22,042 nucleotides of DNA from Bodo saltans (lineage: Eukaryota > Euglenozoa > Kinetoplastea > Eubodonida > Bodonidae), in contig CYKH01001400.1 in NCBI GenBank assembly GCA_001460835.1, positions 17,748-39,789 of the forward strand. The letters are read 5' to 3'. The notes below the pieces were generated by a model. That model was not told the origin of the DNA. It saw only the letters and a program-made list of their open reading frames with translations, and ran no database searches. Shown in pieces: positions 9,701 to 16,100 of the stretch (position 1 is its first letter; every line of letters starts with the position of its first letter). Made by a program: the position numbers and the translations under genes.

Positions 9701-9714
9701 TTAGCCCAGCGTAG
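745..9714 (+). CDS. Four-repeat voltage-gated cation channel, Cav/Nav superfamily
   Basis: This is a 2989-residue pore-forming subunit with four six-helix repeats. Repeat I spans about 103-370, repeat II 986-1353, repeat III 1553-1838 and repeat IV 1902-2135. The S4 voltage sensors carry R209/R212/R216/R222 in I, R1079/R1082/R1085/K1088/R1091 in II, K1661/R1664/R1667/R1671 in III and R1994/R1997/R2000/R2003 in IV. The pore loops read TLDNW (D328), TKDNW (D1309), LVSNW (S1784) and TLDNW (D2079). The repeat I turret has the CPxGxxC motif (C292-C298) typical of Cav/Nav repeat I. After the last S6 helix, residues 2147-2183 match the EF-hand-like segment of Cav/Nav tails. The I-II linker is about 600 residues and contains a Ser tract at 807-824. 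The II-III linker has a charged coiled coil at 1393-1448. The C-terminal tail after repeat IV is about 850 residues, largely low-complexity. An in-frame TAG at 688-690 and no earlier ATG support this start. Trypanosomes have a large Ca2+-channel-like protein at the flagellum attachment zone; orthology is plausible but untested. The permeant ion is unknown. Confidence 0.95.
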   Translation: MDEVSIASTYAQFSSRGGGHDEDAMTALHRINPEKANNLQRILRSLGLESSLYDLLIASSRKRKIVEEGSKLIVDDVRFTGHSFKFFGVTHPFRFAAIRVVTYHKYNAIMTVFFALSSGLLLFRGDPEDLFPNDNWTAGQIAALIIDRLMIVLFTLDLLVSFLAHGVLKCMRQYRYLLDTIVLAAAMAQELSSDSLNAASVLFAVSALRPLRIVSRVPSMLRLVNILVACSDKLIQVAFLILGICVAFAIAAVILFCDASHTRCYNPTSDSWGSSCNIDSNSDPTDFLYTPCPVGSYCTANGPTMTPYASYDHIGFAMLVQIQVLTLDNWADLAVDMMNSLTPAAGVFFVLSTFLLAYWATNQFTAVIFDSFSTTFVEEREMEARRQHNRDDEGDVSGGGGHRKRFTSKGAAPHAHRVVQRMKQSIAQDSIASMKTGIKSVRAVEYVKQEVERAAADAENATKSKRERDFFLNDTPFDATKPDVGYRYQQLEASLPSASQKLLGEFKNRPYKSERERNAVLNQFHVMNERTREKTLTFLHWRENVGDVVGPSHCDSSGKGQNLLSRQRVRWADDDEDKSVGSDMLDISGRYSVSLLEGSHAHELQLEASTTDKAYDSPCRYEPPNFALLDPTNHHISDEDGSDAECDFSSRSSDGISGEKKAPPPRPKTKKKPSQRQTEMREYIQQLRTEHRELWTTVSSIMPSLRMTRDVAKARIEKAAERLVSRGSVFSVSLASIRAALLPAASAPVPLQQEGQRVPWSSSVEGGGDDVSMAEINSSTAPREEAADGIDAHDLSNSPPTPTQRRSSSSSSSSSSSSTSSSSSDTSKDTLDRAIEQHEKLMRRSHVGASVVDAADVPPPGVESRRGSVSVMAARAASAVRRRQQQARDAQRWRGAQSLDEFFEVHDAIPPIDNVTTTGTGSMIDIMLDIEEYRRANKSLLGLIREYNATRILPRPQPSRWEIMRRTIGSYQPRVRLYELLRSQWYDWAILIATLMNCILLVFIYQGVDQGYETFVDTVSCVVDVAIVFDTVSRVALTSLATYFFLARRNIFNLVEFLIMVLCIADLVVAYTGIFPFLRVFRVLRAMKFMRRFHLLRQILLLLRTSLGYLVNLLALQIIVWVTFTYCGRQLLGSSFQAREVTQPCQHFSSYESCNYESENCVWANETEFQLWNLSYIQALKGVSPLDAPSHTMSKSFTVAHNSASMWGSKSQTLGLRTPTASMSPQISRSLSINVTPTRKSPTLPEPPPPVNTSAPSPTDAPAPAPPSWLSSQRCRQFQGWDAVSPFDRFSFETLTYSFITVFDIATKDNWSTIQYHYMEAVGPYMFLFFMLVVIVCGYLILSLLVAILLVNFEQRDAVDLTDLKDDTEAFDQDVIGTQGQSNAVLERIANEHLREHLIERDFHETKRKELAERRKAEVQRLHNEAKQKEARRQQKRDEAALRAAKRLAGTTVVSSDGSVQGKAPSLGGAPEELGRWDRFKMSLDKFFTFSEASKKSTPYRWLMGFVHYIANFSDALETEIDVVEGSSLFIFGPEHPLRKFCVQLVEGQFFPLEKAIFWVTLLHCFVSPASVKLIETSALLNAFHAIDWIIASLSIVEMLARCIAMGGFLGPHSFIRSGGWYNVGELSLVIVSFIANVLPLIMSAATNGVYDGTAIGFALKAFRPFRVVTRTSSMRNVTAAIAQTVPELVNILAFSTVIYVMFSVMCVEAFRGRIKRCNDGSDRNEVECVGMWTATRGEDLVEFPTNWNATTMEFPRQWTNVNEFHFDDCYNAFVSLLQVSLVSNWGAIMYAMIDAPNSAGGSPVRDNNPQNAGWLIFWIIFSNNFLVNIFVGTIVDRFSKLKDQLQGNLFISAEQSEIARIKKSLITKTAKKVLRVPAIPWGNAELNDVCYRIVSHVVFVKSIKYILVLNTLLIMAGHYQQVAWFTNMQDYGNMSFTFVFMIELALKVCVGGWDVYFSIPIHFVELASVLQGIVEFGFVFRGKGTPDAVQLFRLIRVVRLVRDAKGLRKILHTGYKALPAMGNIGAVLVAVIFSFAMIGIALFQDIRYDLTGNWFSPMLSLRTLPKAMFTLYAVSTLDNWAQVQQIAGVSEPDCINAHDDCGNMFLASLFLSIFVVAVSLIMLNLFMAVVLENFSDAVLLPQYLEERQRDVEAFRKVWSQFDNGRNVISAMSMVPLLEALPGPHQRFEQLRNTRDAAGDDDSAHSLQSEEMRVYAETQTIGLGGCPRGSVIPTIKQLKLVVTMPNEEILYLDAISAIGEKIYHAQLVDERIRRAHERALLDAEETQLSFSVWYATSRFQKLFRTRLKDQKQYARVAAEEATVLVTDPSMSRGFIPPRHAAGGNPIWNAVLDPILVMYVRQHFRSAWTADGGNTKMRKITLTKRGAAGGGAEENDVVEDEDVRQQRQLILEEVEKRQTKSLADTIKERQVEVEEAPEVIEDDSWMTVIQYEVHHGLGGSGEDISHFGNESPFDHQYNGRTTNRAPTKNSDASSGLKPRLEVELGLLCHAPPLDALIQNRRRGLLFQLYAQSFQRKDPFDAAKLSTLSKQTAVQLRSELAQQQKGGEWSKGGEWSLDVWSSRTARWKAQLPRADVARIPPQVWRSDFNMPVARRVLDIQRKRKVAVTVNREHVPLVIDWGIMFRVSNEAAISLVKIRHAARETMDTTAPPPLMPSVSGNIMDIELEASNKSFGQLIASQRSRSGTVVGADGSTSSGSPFSSRPLLRHPTLIERMEEMGLKTTNMRMAEERRQAEEAARYAASGQNVSALDRITASFANSNGAATAAAARGAPTVITTNSFVHGSYRSSAPSVRLMMEEGTELSPTAKELFQLENRGVPGEHLTTSNTAGSYSLPIEEDNGMPKLSFAVLTRLSMAARRFKRRKMEAETEALRRRLRGGHGAAMSAYSRISKGQETEGSGVSGSMGDALKKATGGVSGVATGLKKRGENALALFRKAKNLIREGKDHQAAFPAVTDPSSPQGHKSDHISPA
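3163..3216 (+). repeat. Serine-rich tract in the channel I-II linker
   Basis: Channel residues 807-824 are serine apart from one threonine. The codons mix AGT, AGC, TCT, TCC, TCA and TCG, so this is a homopeptide rather than a simple DNA microsatellite. It lies in the cytoplasmic linker between repeats I and II, next to SPPTPTQRR, and would offer many phosphorylation sites. Confidence 0.9.
8431..8466 (+). repeat. Perfect 18-bp tandem duplication in the channel tail
   Basis: AAAGGTGGTGAGTGGAGC occurs twice in a row (8431-8448 and 8449-8466) and encodes KGGEWS twice in the cytoplasmic C-terminal tail. The copies are identical and the reading frame is kept, consistent with a recent slippage or unequal-exchange duplication. 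Confidence 0.97.
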
Positions 9715-9834
9715 AGATTGAAAGTTTGGGAAGGAGAACAAGAAGAAACGTTTGCTGCATTACACGTGTTCACTGACTCTATGAGGCCTATCTCGATGAT
9801 TTTTGTACCCTTTAAAAATGTGATTGGGGTAAAT

Positions 9835-9872
9835 TTATCTTTTTTTTGTCCGATTTCTCATCACCAAAAAAG
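9835..9872 (+). promoter_or_regulatory. Candidate spliced-leader acceptor for the FYVE gene
   Basis: A T-rich tract including eight consecutive T (9840-9847) and more pyrimidines to about 9862 is followed by the first AG at 9871-9872. This lies 57 bases before the ATG at 9930. A later AG at 9912-9913 is an alternative. The whole spacer between the channel stop and this gene is only 215 bases. Confidence 0.5.
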
Positions 9873-9929
9873 CAATAGATTGACTGCGCACGCACATAAA
9901 TTTATCATTCGAGCCATTTTTTCCCTCCA

Positions 9930-11075
9930 ATGGGAAATCAAGGTGCAAAGCCATCGACGTACGTAGCAAAGCAATGGATCGATGACAGAGACTCCTCCTC
10001 ATGCCACATGTGTTGCAAGCCATTTTCTGCGCCGATCAGAAGAAGACATCACTGCAGGTGTTGTGGAGAAATTTTCTGCGCCGACTGCTGGGGGGCCACT
10101 GTAAAGTTGCCGCCAGACTATGGCTACGCAAATGAAGTCCCGGTGTGCACTGCGTGTGAAGCTTTGTTTCATGGAAAACTAAAATACCTTCGTCGGCCTC
10201 GTCGCATCGTCCTGACAAGGGCGCTGAAGTCGAACAGAGAAATGAATCGTCCACCTCTGTGTCGCGAGTTCCAAGCGACGCGTTCTTTTGAGGTGTTCTT
10301 CACAAAAATTGCACATTGGCGACCGCTGAATGATCGGACCAACCTCCTCTTTGCTGTGACGTTGCGAACGGTCAACACAAATAATTCATCGTACTTTAAC
10401 GCAATTCCAGCCCAGGCCGCCTCTGGAGCACTTCCAGCAGGGCCTATTGGCGCCGCAGTGAGTCACGCCATCAAAGCCAATAAGACGTCGACGCTTGACT
10501 TCAATGAAATTCGAACCAAGCGCCAAGAGTTGGATGACCTCAGCGAGGATGATGAGCCATCGCCGCCACCAAAGAAAGGAGGAAACGCACCGCCGAAAAA
10601 AGTTCTCCTTTTCGCTGACGCTCCAGCAGCGTCCACATCCACGAAACTGCGCACCCACATCAATGGGGATGTGCAACTCGATGTTGCGTGGTCGTTGCCG
10701 CTCGACGCGGTGCTATCCGTGGCGCTCGACGCGCATCCAGAGGGTGATTTTATTTCCATTGAAACATACTCTGAGGTGTATCGCGTGCAAGTTGCAGAAG
10801 CCGATGCTGTCACCGCCGAGCAGGAGCACAAGCCTGAAGTGGCGTTTAAGATTGGTGCGAGGAACCATGTGGCAGCTCCAGTCGCATCAAATCTTCAACA
10901 CGAAGAGGAGGAGGACGAAGATGAGGCGACGGTGACTTCAAAGCCAAGGAGAAACACCAAATTTCGGTTACTCCCGGAGGAAACCAACGGTTTGTATTTC
11001 GAGCTTCAAGATGCCATTCGACTTATGTCGGAGCGCTCTCGTCATCGCCAAGAAAATCAAAAAGAATCCTCATAA
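9930..11075 (+). CDS. FYVE zinc-finger protein with predicted N-myristoylation
   Basis: This 381-residue protein has a FYVE domain at about 14-80. The WxxD motif is WIDD (16-19), the basic motif RRRHHCR is at 37-43, and four CxxC pairs (C25/C28, C42/C45, C50/C53, C73/C76) can bind two zinc ions. FYVE domains bind phosphatidylinositol 3-phosphate on endosomal membranes. The usual third motif RVC reads PVC here. The protein starts MGNQGAKPS, which fits the N-myristoylation consensus (Gly2, small residue at 6), so a second membrane anchor is likely. Residues after 105 hold beta-rich segments, a Lys/Pro/Asp-rich linker near 200-225, an acidic run near 325-332 and a terminal helix; a divergent PH-like fold split by the linker is possible but only a guess. 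A TAA at 9897-9899 closes the frame upstream and no earlier ATG follows it. The likely role is phosphoinositide-dependent trafficking. Confidence 0.93.
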   Translation: MGNQGAKPSTYVAKQWIDDRDSSSCHMCCKPFSAPIRRRHHCRCCGEIFCADCWGATVKLPPDYGYANEVPVCTACEALFHGKLKYLRRPRRIVLTRALKSNREMNRPPLCREFQATRSFEVFFTKIAHWRPLNDRTNLLFAVTLRTVNTNNSSYFNAIPAQAASGALPAGPIGAAVSHAIKANKTSTLDFNEIRTKRQELDDLSEDDEPSPPPKKGGNAPPKKVLLFADAPAASTSTKLRTHINGDVQLDVAWSLPLDAVLSVALDAHPEGDFISIETYSEVYRVQVAEADAVTAEQEHKPEVAFKIGARNHVAAPVASNLQHEEEEDEDEATVTSKPRRNTKFRLLPEETNGLYFELQDAIRLMSERSRHRQENQKESS

Positions 11076-11307
11076 GATTGAGGTCTGCCTCAAATCGGTG
11101 CTAAATGACTTTATTGGCGCCGCCGCTCAAAGCATTTTGGGGAAAAGGGGAAAAAAAGATGATCCTCCGTTGCACTGCTTTCATTGTGAAACAAACTTGA
11201 TTTCCCCACACAGCGTGTGTTTCTTTCTTTGCTTCGAGCGTTCTCAACCTTCCGAGCTGACTTCTTCCCAGATACCGTCTCGGTCTTGACCACCGTCATC
11301 GCTTGCG

Positions 11308-11340
11308 CATCTTTCATCTTTCTTTTTTTTTTTTGCAAAG
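11308..11340 (+). promoter_or_regulatory. Strong candidate spliced-leader acceptor
   Basis: A pyrimidine tract with twelve consecutive T (11323-11334) is followed by GCAAAG, with AG at 11339-11340, thirty bases before the ATG at 11371. It is the clearest tract-plus-AG arrangement in the window and the main evidence for trans-splicing here. The 295-base spacer around it (11076-11370) holds no other recognisable element. Confidence 0.65.
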
Positions 11341-11370
11341 AGACCAATTTTAACGCGAAAAGAGAGAAAT

Positions 11371-12732
11371 ATGTCAGGTTCACCAGCAACGTCAACCACT
11401 TACGTGGACGCGTATTCCCCTGACATCGTCATGCCGTCCATGATTCAGGACCTTGACAATATTGAATCGTTCATCGATGGCCAATCACAAGGGCACATGA
11501 CGAAGCTAGTACACAACAACACGTCACCGCTCGCTGCTGCGCCACAAACAGTCGCAACTACACCCCGCGATCATTTTGATGAGTCCACTGTCGAACCGCT
11601 GCGTGAATTGTGTGATGAACTTCTTGTGCGCAGCAACGCCCTCCGACAGGAGAATGAGTCGCTAGTGAAAGAAATTTCTGAATTACGCGCGCAGGAGCAT
11701 AGAAGGGCGTCCCATGAGCGTGGTGTTGAGAACGTCAAAATCAGCACATCGTCTTCGGAGTCGCTGGGAACTCAGATTGATCGCTTCATCGGCAATGACG
11801 ACGCAAAGCGCGCTGCTCAGTGGGCCCGCACCCTTGAAGGCGCTTCGCTCTTAGTAAAAGTTGTTGATTCAAAAGATGGAACACTTCACATCACACTTTC
11901 ACAAAAAAGCCCCGCAACCGTTGCGCTGCGCCGCCCAGTTGCGCATGCGGCTCAAACCGCCCAAGCGTTGGGCACTGCCAAGGTATCAAAGTCAGCCACA
12001 GGTTCAATCACAGCAACAACTGCACCCAAAGCACCCTCACAACCTCAGCAACGGTCTGTCACACCGACGATCACGCGAAACAGGGCGCCAACTCCTGCCC
12101 GTGCCAGCGGAGCGCCAGAGCGAGTCGCAGCAGCTAGCAATAGTCGTGCTGCCTCTCCAGCCATTACAGTATCAGCCACTGCGCTGCCCGCACCAGGCAT
12201 CGGAGGACTGAAGTCCAGGTCTCCCACCATATCCCGAAATTACGTGGCCAACGTCGCGTCAAGCATCAAACCGCGTTCCACCACCCCTGTAGTAGCTGCA
12301 AGATCAGTGACCCCTTCTGTCGCGGCGAGGAAGGCAAGTGGCCCAGCTGGAGGAGCCCCGTCACAGCAGCACCATGCTAGTAGCACTACTACGACGGCTG
12401 CAGCCGCTGCTACGTCCAGCACAACGTTCCAACAGTGTGGCGTCATGCTGCGGAAGGGGTCAGCAGGCGTGTCTCGTAGAGCCACAGGTCCGCCGACGAT
12501 TCAGAAGAAAGTCACCACCATCTCCGCCTCACCGCCACGGGATGATGGCGACGATAGCGTTGTGGTCAAGAAGGAACCTATCGCCCCTGTTGCTACCACC
12601 GAAGACAAGGCCGACTCCAAGATCACAGACGACGCAGCAGTCAGTGTAGCAGGAATTGATGCTCCTCCTGCTGCCCCTCTCGCTGATGCGCACGACAACG
12701 AACTTGATGACGAAAAACCAACAACCTCATAA
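11371..12732 (+). CDS. Coiled-coil, Ser/Thr-Pro-rich basic protein, unknown function
   Basis: I do not recognise this 453-residue protein. Residues 73-113 form a likely coiled coil rich in Leu and Glu. Residues 151-180 look like short beta strands. From about 200 onward the chain is Ala/Ser/Thr/Pro-rich and basic, apparently disordered, with recurring RSxTP-type motifs (228-236, 259-266, 302-310, 311-320) and many possible proline-directed phosphorylation sites. The last 40 residues are acidic. Coiled coil plus basic Ser/Thr-Pro-rich sequence recalls cytoskeleton- or microtubule-associated proteins, but that is only resemblance in composition. An in-frame TGA at 11287-11289 lies upstream, and the ATG follows a strong splice-acceptor signal by 30 bases. 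Shadow frames across this region on both strands are explained by its low complexity. Confidence 0.86.
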   Translation: MSGSPATSTTYVDAYSPDIVMPSMIQDLDNIESFIDGQSQGHMTKLVHNNTSPLAAAPQTVATTPRDHFDESTVEPLRELCDELLVRSNALRQENESLVKEISELRAQEHRRASHERGVENVKISTSSSESLGTQIDRFIGNDDAKRAAQWARTLEGASLLVKVVDSKDGTLHITLSQKSPATVALRRPVAHAAQTAQALGTAKVSKSATGSITATTAPKAPSQPQQRSVTPTITRNRAPTPARASGAPERVAAASNSRAASPAITVSATALPAPGIGGLKSRSPTISRNYVANVASSIKPRSTTPVVAARSVTPSVAARKASGPAGGAPSQQHHASSTTTTAAAAATSSTTFQQCGVMLRKGSAGVSRRATGPPTIQKKVTTISASPPRDDGDDSVVVKKEPIAPVATTEDKADSKITDDAAVSVAGIDAPPAAPLADAHDNELDDEKPTTS

Positions 12733-13160
12733 ATACCCTTGCGCATTTTGATTGAAAGCATCAAAAAATAGGCTGAAATGTGAATTTGTGCTGTGGCAAG
12801 CTCGCGTGAAGTTGTGTGGCATATGTTGCACCTCGATCTTGCCGTGTGATCGTGTGAAACGTGTGCACGTTAGTTTGATTAACTTCGTTGTGCTTTTGTG
12901 TGTGCTGCTGGTCGATTATTTTACCTTTTTTTGATGTTTCTCACTTGTTTTGTCCTGTGGATGATGATGAGTGGGAGGTTTGCGCACCAAACATACTCCC
13001 AACAATCGAGCGTATTGGTAGCACGATTTCTTAATTGTCTGGTCAACGTTGCGACCAGAGATAATTGTGTGGATTTTCTGTTGTGCTCTGATTTGATCGA
13101 AAGAAACGCAACAAAAGTCTACTGTTTATACAAGCAAAAAATAATTTTTTAAAAAGGACA
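12733..13160 (+). other. Spacer between the coiled-coil gene and the HECT gene
   Basis: This 428-base spacer is rich in G and T. It includes three CGTGTG words within 12843-12865, a pyrimidine-rich stretch at about 12914-12957 followed by AG at 12970-12971 as a candidate splice acceptor, and an A/T-rich end at 13134-13156 just before the HECT start codon. Two overlapping short open frames (12752-12934 and 12898-13152) are present. I do not call either as a gene, though the second is discussed as an observation. Confidence 0.6.
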
Positions 13161-16100
13161 ATGCCTCTGGATGCGACAATTATCGATGAGGTGTTAAGAG
13201 ATGTTCAAGTACTTCACACAAGCGTGACGTCATCTATTTTTAGCGCGGATTCGTCAACGCAAGATGTTCGACCAAGTATTGAGAAGGCACTTTGTGATGT
13301 CCTTACCTTCAGTGCCAATGTCTCCCGAAGTGAGGAGCTGTTTGCTGTGCGTGGGCTCTCTGACCGCCAACAGCAAGCACCATTGTCGTTTCAGTACGTC
13401 CGCAATATCACAGAGATTCTGATCAAGTATTGCGAAGTTCTGCTCACAGAGATCCCACAGCAGCTCCTTGTTGAGGAAGCATCGTCAACTGTTATTGAAA
13501 CGTTAACTGTTCGTTCTCTCGTTAGTGGAACGCGAACAGAACCGATTCCTGATGGCATCGTCATACCCCAAGCGTTGAGCTTGCTGCTCAACTTGGCATC
13601 CGCGAAAACTGCCTCGAGAATTATTCAACAAACTGTTTGTGGGACGGTGCAGTACATTGCAGATGCCCTTCACATTGGTTACTACACGCTGCCTGTATTT
13701 CAGAGTCCTGCACTTTTTTCAGAATTGGTGGCAGCCCGTACAAAACATGGAAACATCTCGCTAGCTGCAGCATCGCTGCGTCATGAAGGGAATGCAAACC
13801 TGCTGTTTCATTGGTTTGTTGCAGTTGCGTGCCTCACACAGTCTCGTCACCAAACGCACTCCATTCGATTGGCTCGTTTGTGTGAAATTTTTGCCTCCAT
13901 TCCCGACGATGATAGCGACAGAGACGGCGTCGTAGAAGTCATCAAGAACGTTGTTGCATCCCCAAGTGGCAGCAGCAGCAGCAGCAACACCGTCAGTGCT
14001 GCTACTGACCAAGTCACTGTTATTCGAACGGCCATGAGGTTTGTCGCCTTCTCGCTGTGCAGCCTTTCTCGTTGTGCTGCACTGGTTGAGGGATCTGGCC
14101 GGTTTTACAGTGAAATGGGTCGCATCGGATCCGTGTTACCACTCCTCGCTCTCCACGGCTCGCCAGCATTATTTGCGATTGCTTCATCGCTGCTGAATGT
14201 TTTATCAAGCGACGGTGGCCGTATGTTCGACGCCGATCCTAGTATTGGAGAGTTTCTGTCCACCATTTTCAGAGAACGACTGCTGTTGCCAAGCCACAAC
14301 AACAATAACAGCTACAACGTTACAGCAACAACCACCGCTGCTGAGCAACCCCAAGCCTCTTACTCCTGGTACACCCACGGTGTTCGCCATTGGTTTGGCG
14401 ACTTGGTCATGCGTGGCAATATTTCAACGGGACACAAATTGGACGGTGCCCTGGCGGTGAAGTGTAGAGAACTCACCAAGTACTTTGTGAGGCAGTGGGC
14501 ATCGTCTTCTCCAAAAGGTGCCAGTGAAACCAATAGCCCAACAGCGACAACCCCTACCAACACAAGTGCCTCTGTTGTGGAGTCATTCGCAATGTCGATT
14601 GCTCGGTCCATTGGTGACAAATCAGCAAACGTTCATTTACTCGACACTGGAGTTTCCCACCTGCTGCGACTGATTGCACTTGACTACACCATGCAGATGC
14701 AAAGATTTGTAGATGGCGTATCTAGGGGAACGATATTGCAGGCGGATCTCCCTCGAGCGTTGTTTGTGCACTGGAGAAGCAGCTTGTCGTCCATCGCCGT
14801 GGTGGTCTCTGATGGCGGTGCACATCGAATGGCATCAGCTCTGCTACTTCTTGTTCAAACCAATATCCTGGTGACATCCGTGAACGGTAATGGAGAAAGC
14901 GAAAGCAGCAGCGTTAGTGCCAATCAAAAACTATCTCGCTGTGAGCGAAGTTTGCTGGCTGGCTTTCAGCAGGAGGGAGGTGGTGATCACTCCAATAGAG
15001 ATCAGTCGCTCTTAGCCAATGTATGCTGCTTGTTGTCCACCATAGCAGACTTGCCCTCCCCGGACCCACGATTGTTGTGCCATGTTCTGCATGATGTTTC
15101 TATGCTCGTGGAGGCTGCGTGGCACCAGAGCCCACGTGACTTAGCCCCCCATATTCTGGAGCTCAATCTTCTCGCTACCGTGCACAAAGCCGCGTTAAAG
15201 CTGATGTCGCTTGCACCGACACACTTCTGCTCACAGGACGCCTCGCTGAAGGAAGTCAAAGTATGGCTTGATGTTTGCGTCAGCCTCTGCGGGACGACGG
15301 TAGATGTTCTCGAGCTTCACGAAGGGATTCGAGATGCGCTTTGTCCGGGCGGCAATCACTGCTCTCCGTCGATGGTGCTCATTGCCTCTACATTTGCGGA
15401 AGCCTGGCTGCTTTCAACAATTCCGCTAGACAAGATGGCTCCCATCACCGAAGAGCACAATGTAAAATTTCTCAAGCAAACTGGTCGCACGGAGGCGCGA
15501 GGCTATAAAGAAACACTGGAGCACGACATCGAGCGCATCCTGGCAGTCCTACCCTCTGGCATTTTTTCCAGCGCTGTCGTCGAGAAAGTCGCGCAGCGCG
15601 CCGCCAACATTCGAGCATTGCTTGAACGTGAGGGAAGCACGATGGAGTCCTCGTTGTTTTGGCAACTGCACTCTACCAGTCTGTGCATTGCCACCTTTCT
15701 CAGTGGACATACTCCAGGCGCGAATCAAGGAGAAGAAGACTATATTATCAAAGATTTTTTACGCAAGACGTACCAAGATCGACTTGAAACTCGGCATGCT
15801 GACTGGCCACGAGTTGCTTGGGACACAGAATCCAACCTGTGGCTCTGCGAGAAACATATCGCTGACATTTGGGAAACGTCAGTCCGTCAAAAGTTCGCTG
15901 CAGGAGGAATGCAATGTGAGGGTTTTCTCGAACCTATCCATGAGCTTATGAAAGTCAACGACCTTAAGCATGTCGTTAGCTTCGCCGAAGTTGATGATGA
16001 AGACAAGAGGGACGGTGTCGACGGGTCATCATTCATCACAACGTACCCATTGATGATGTTGTTTGCACGTGCTCTATTCTGGTACTTCATTGGATACCAG

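Noticed and set aside
9718-9966. 82-codon + strand frame between the channel and FYVE genes
   Set aside because: It spans the splice-acceptor region and overlaps the FYVE start out of frame; no protein-like features.
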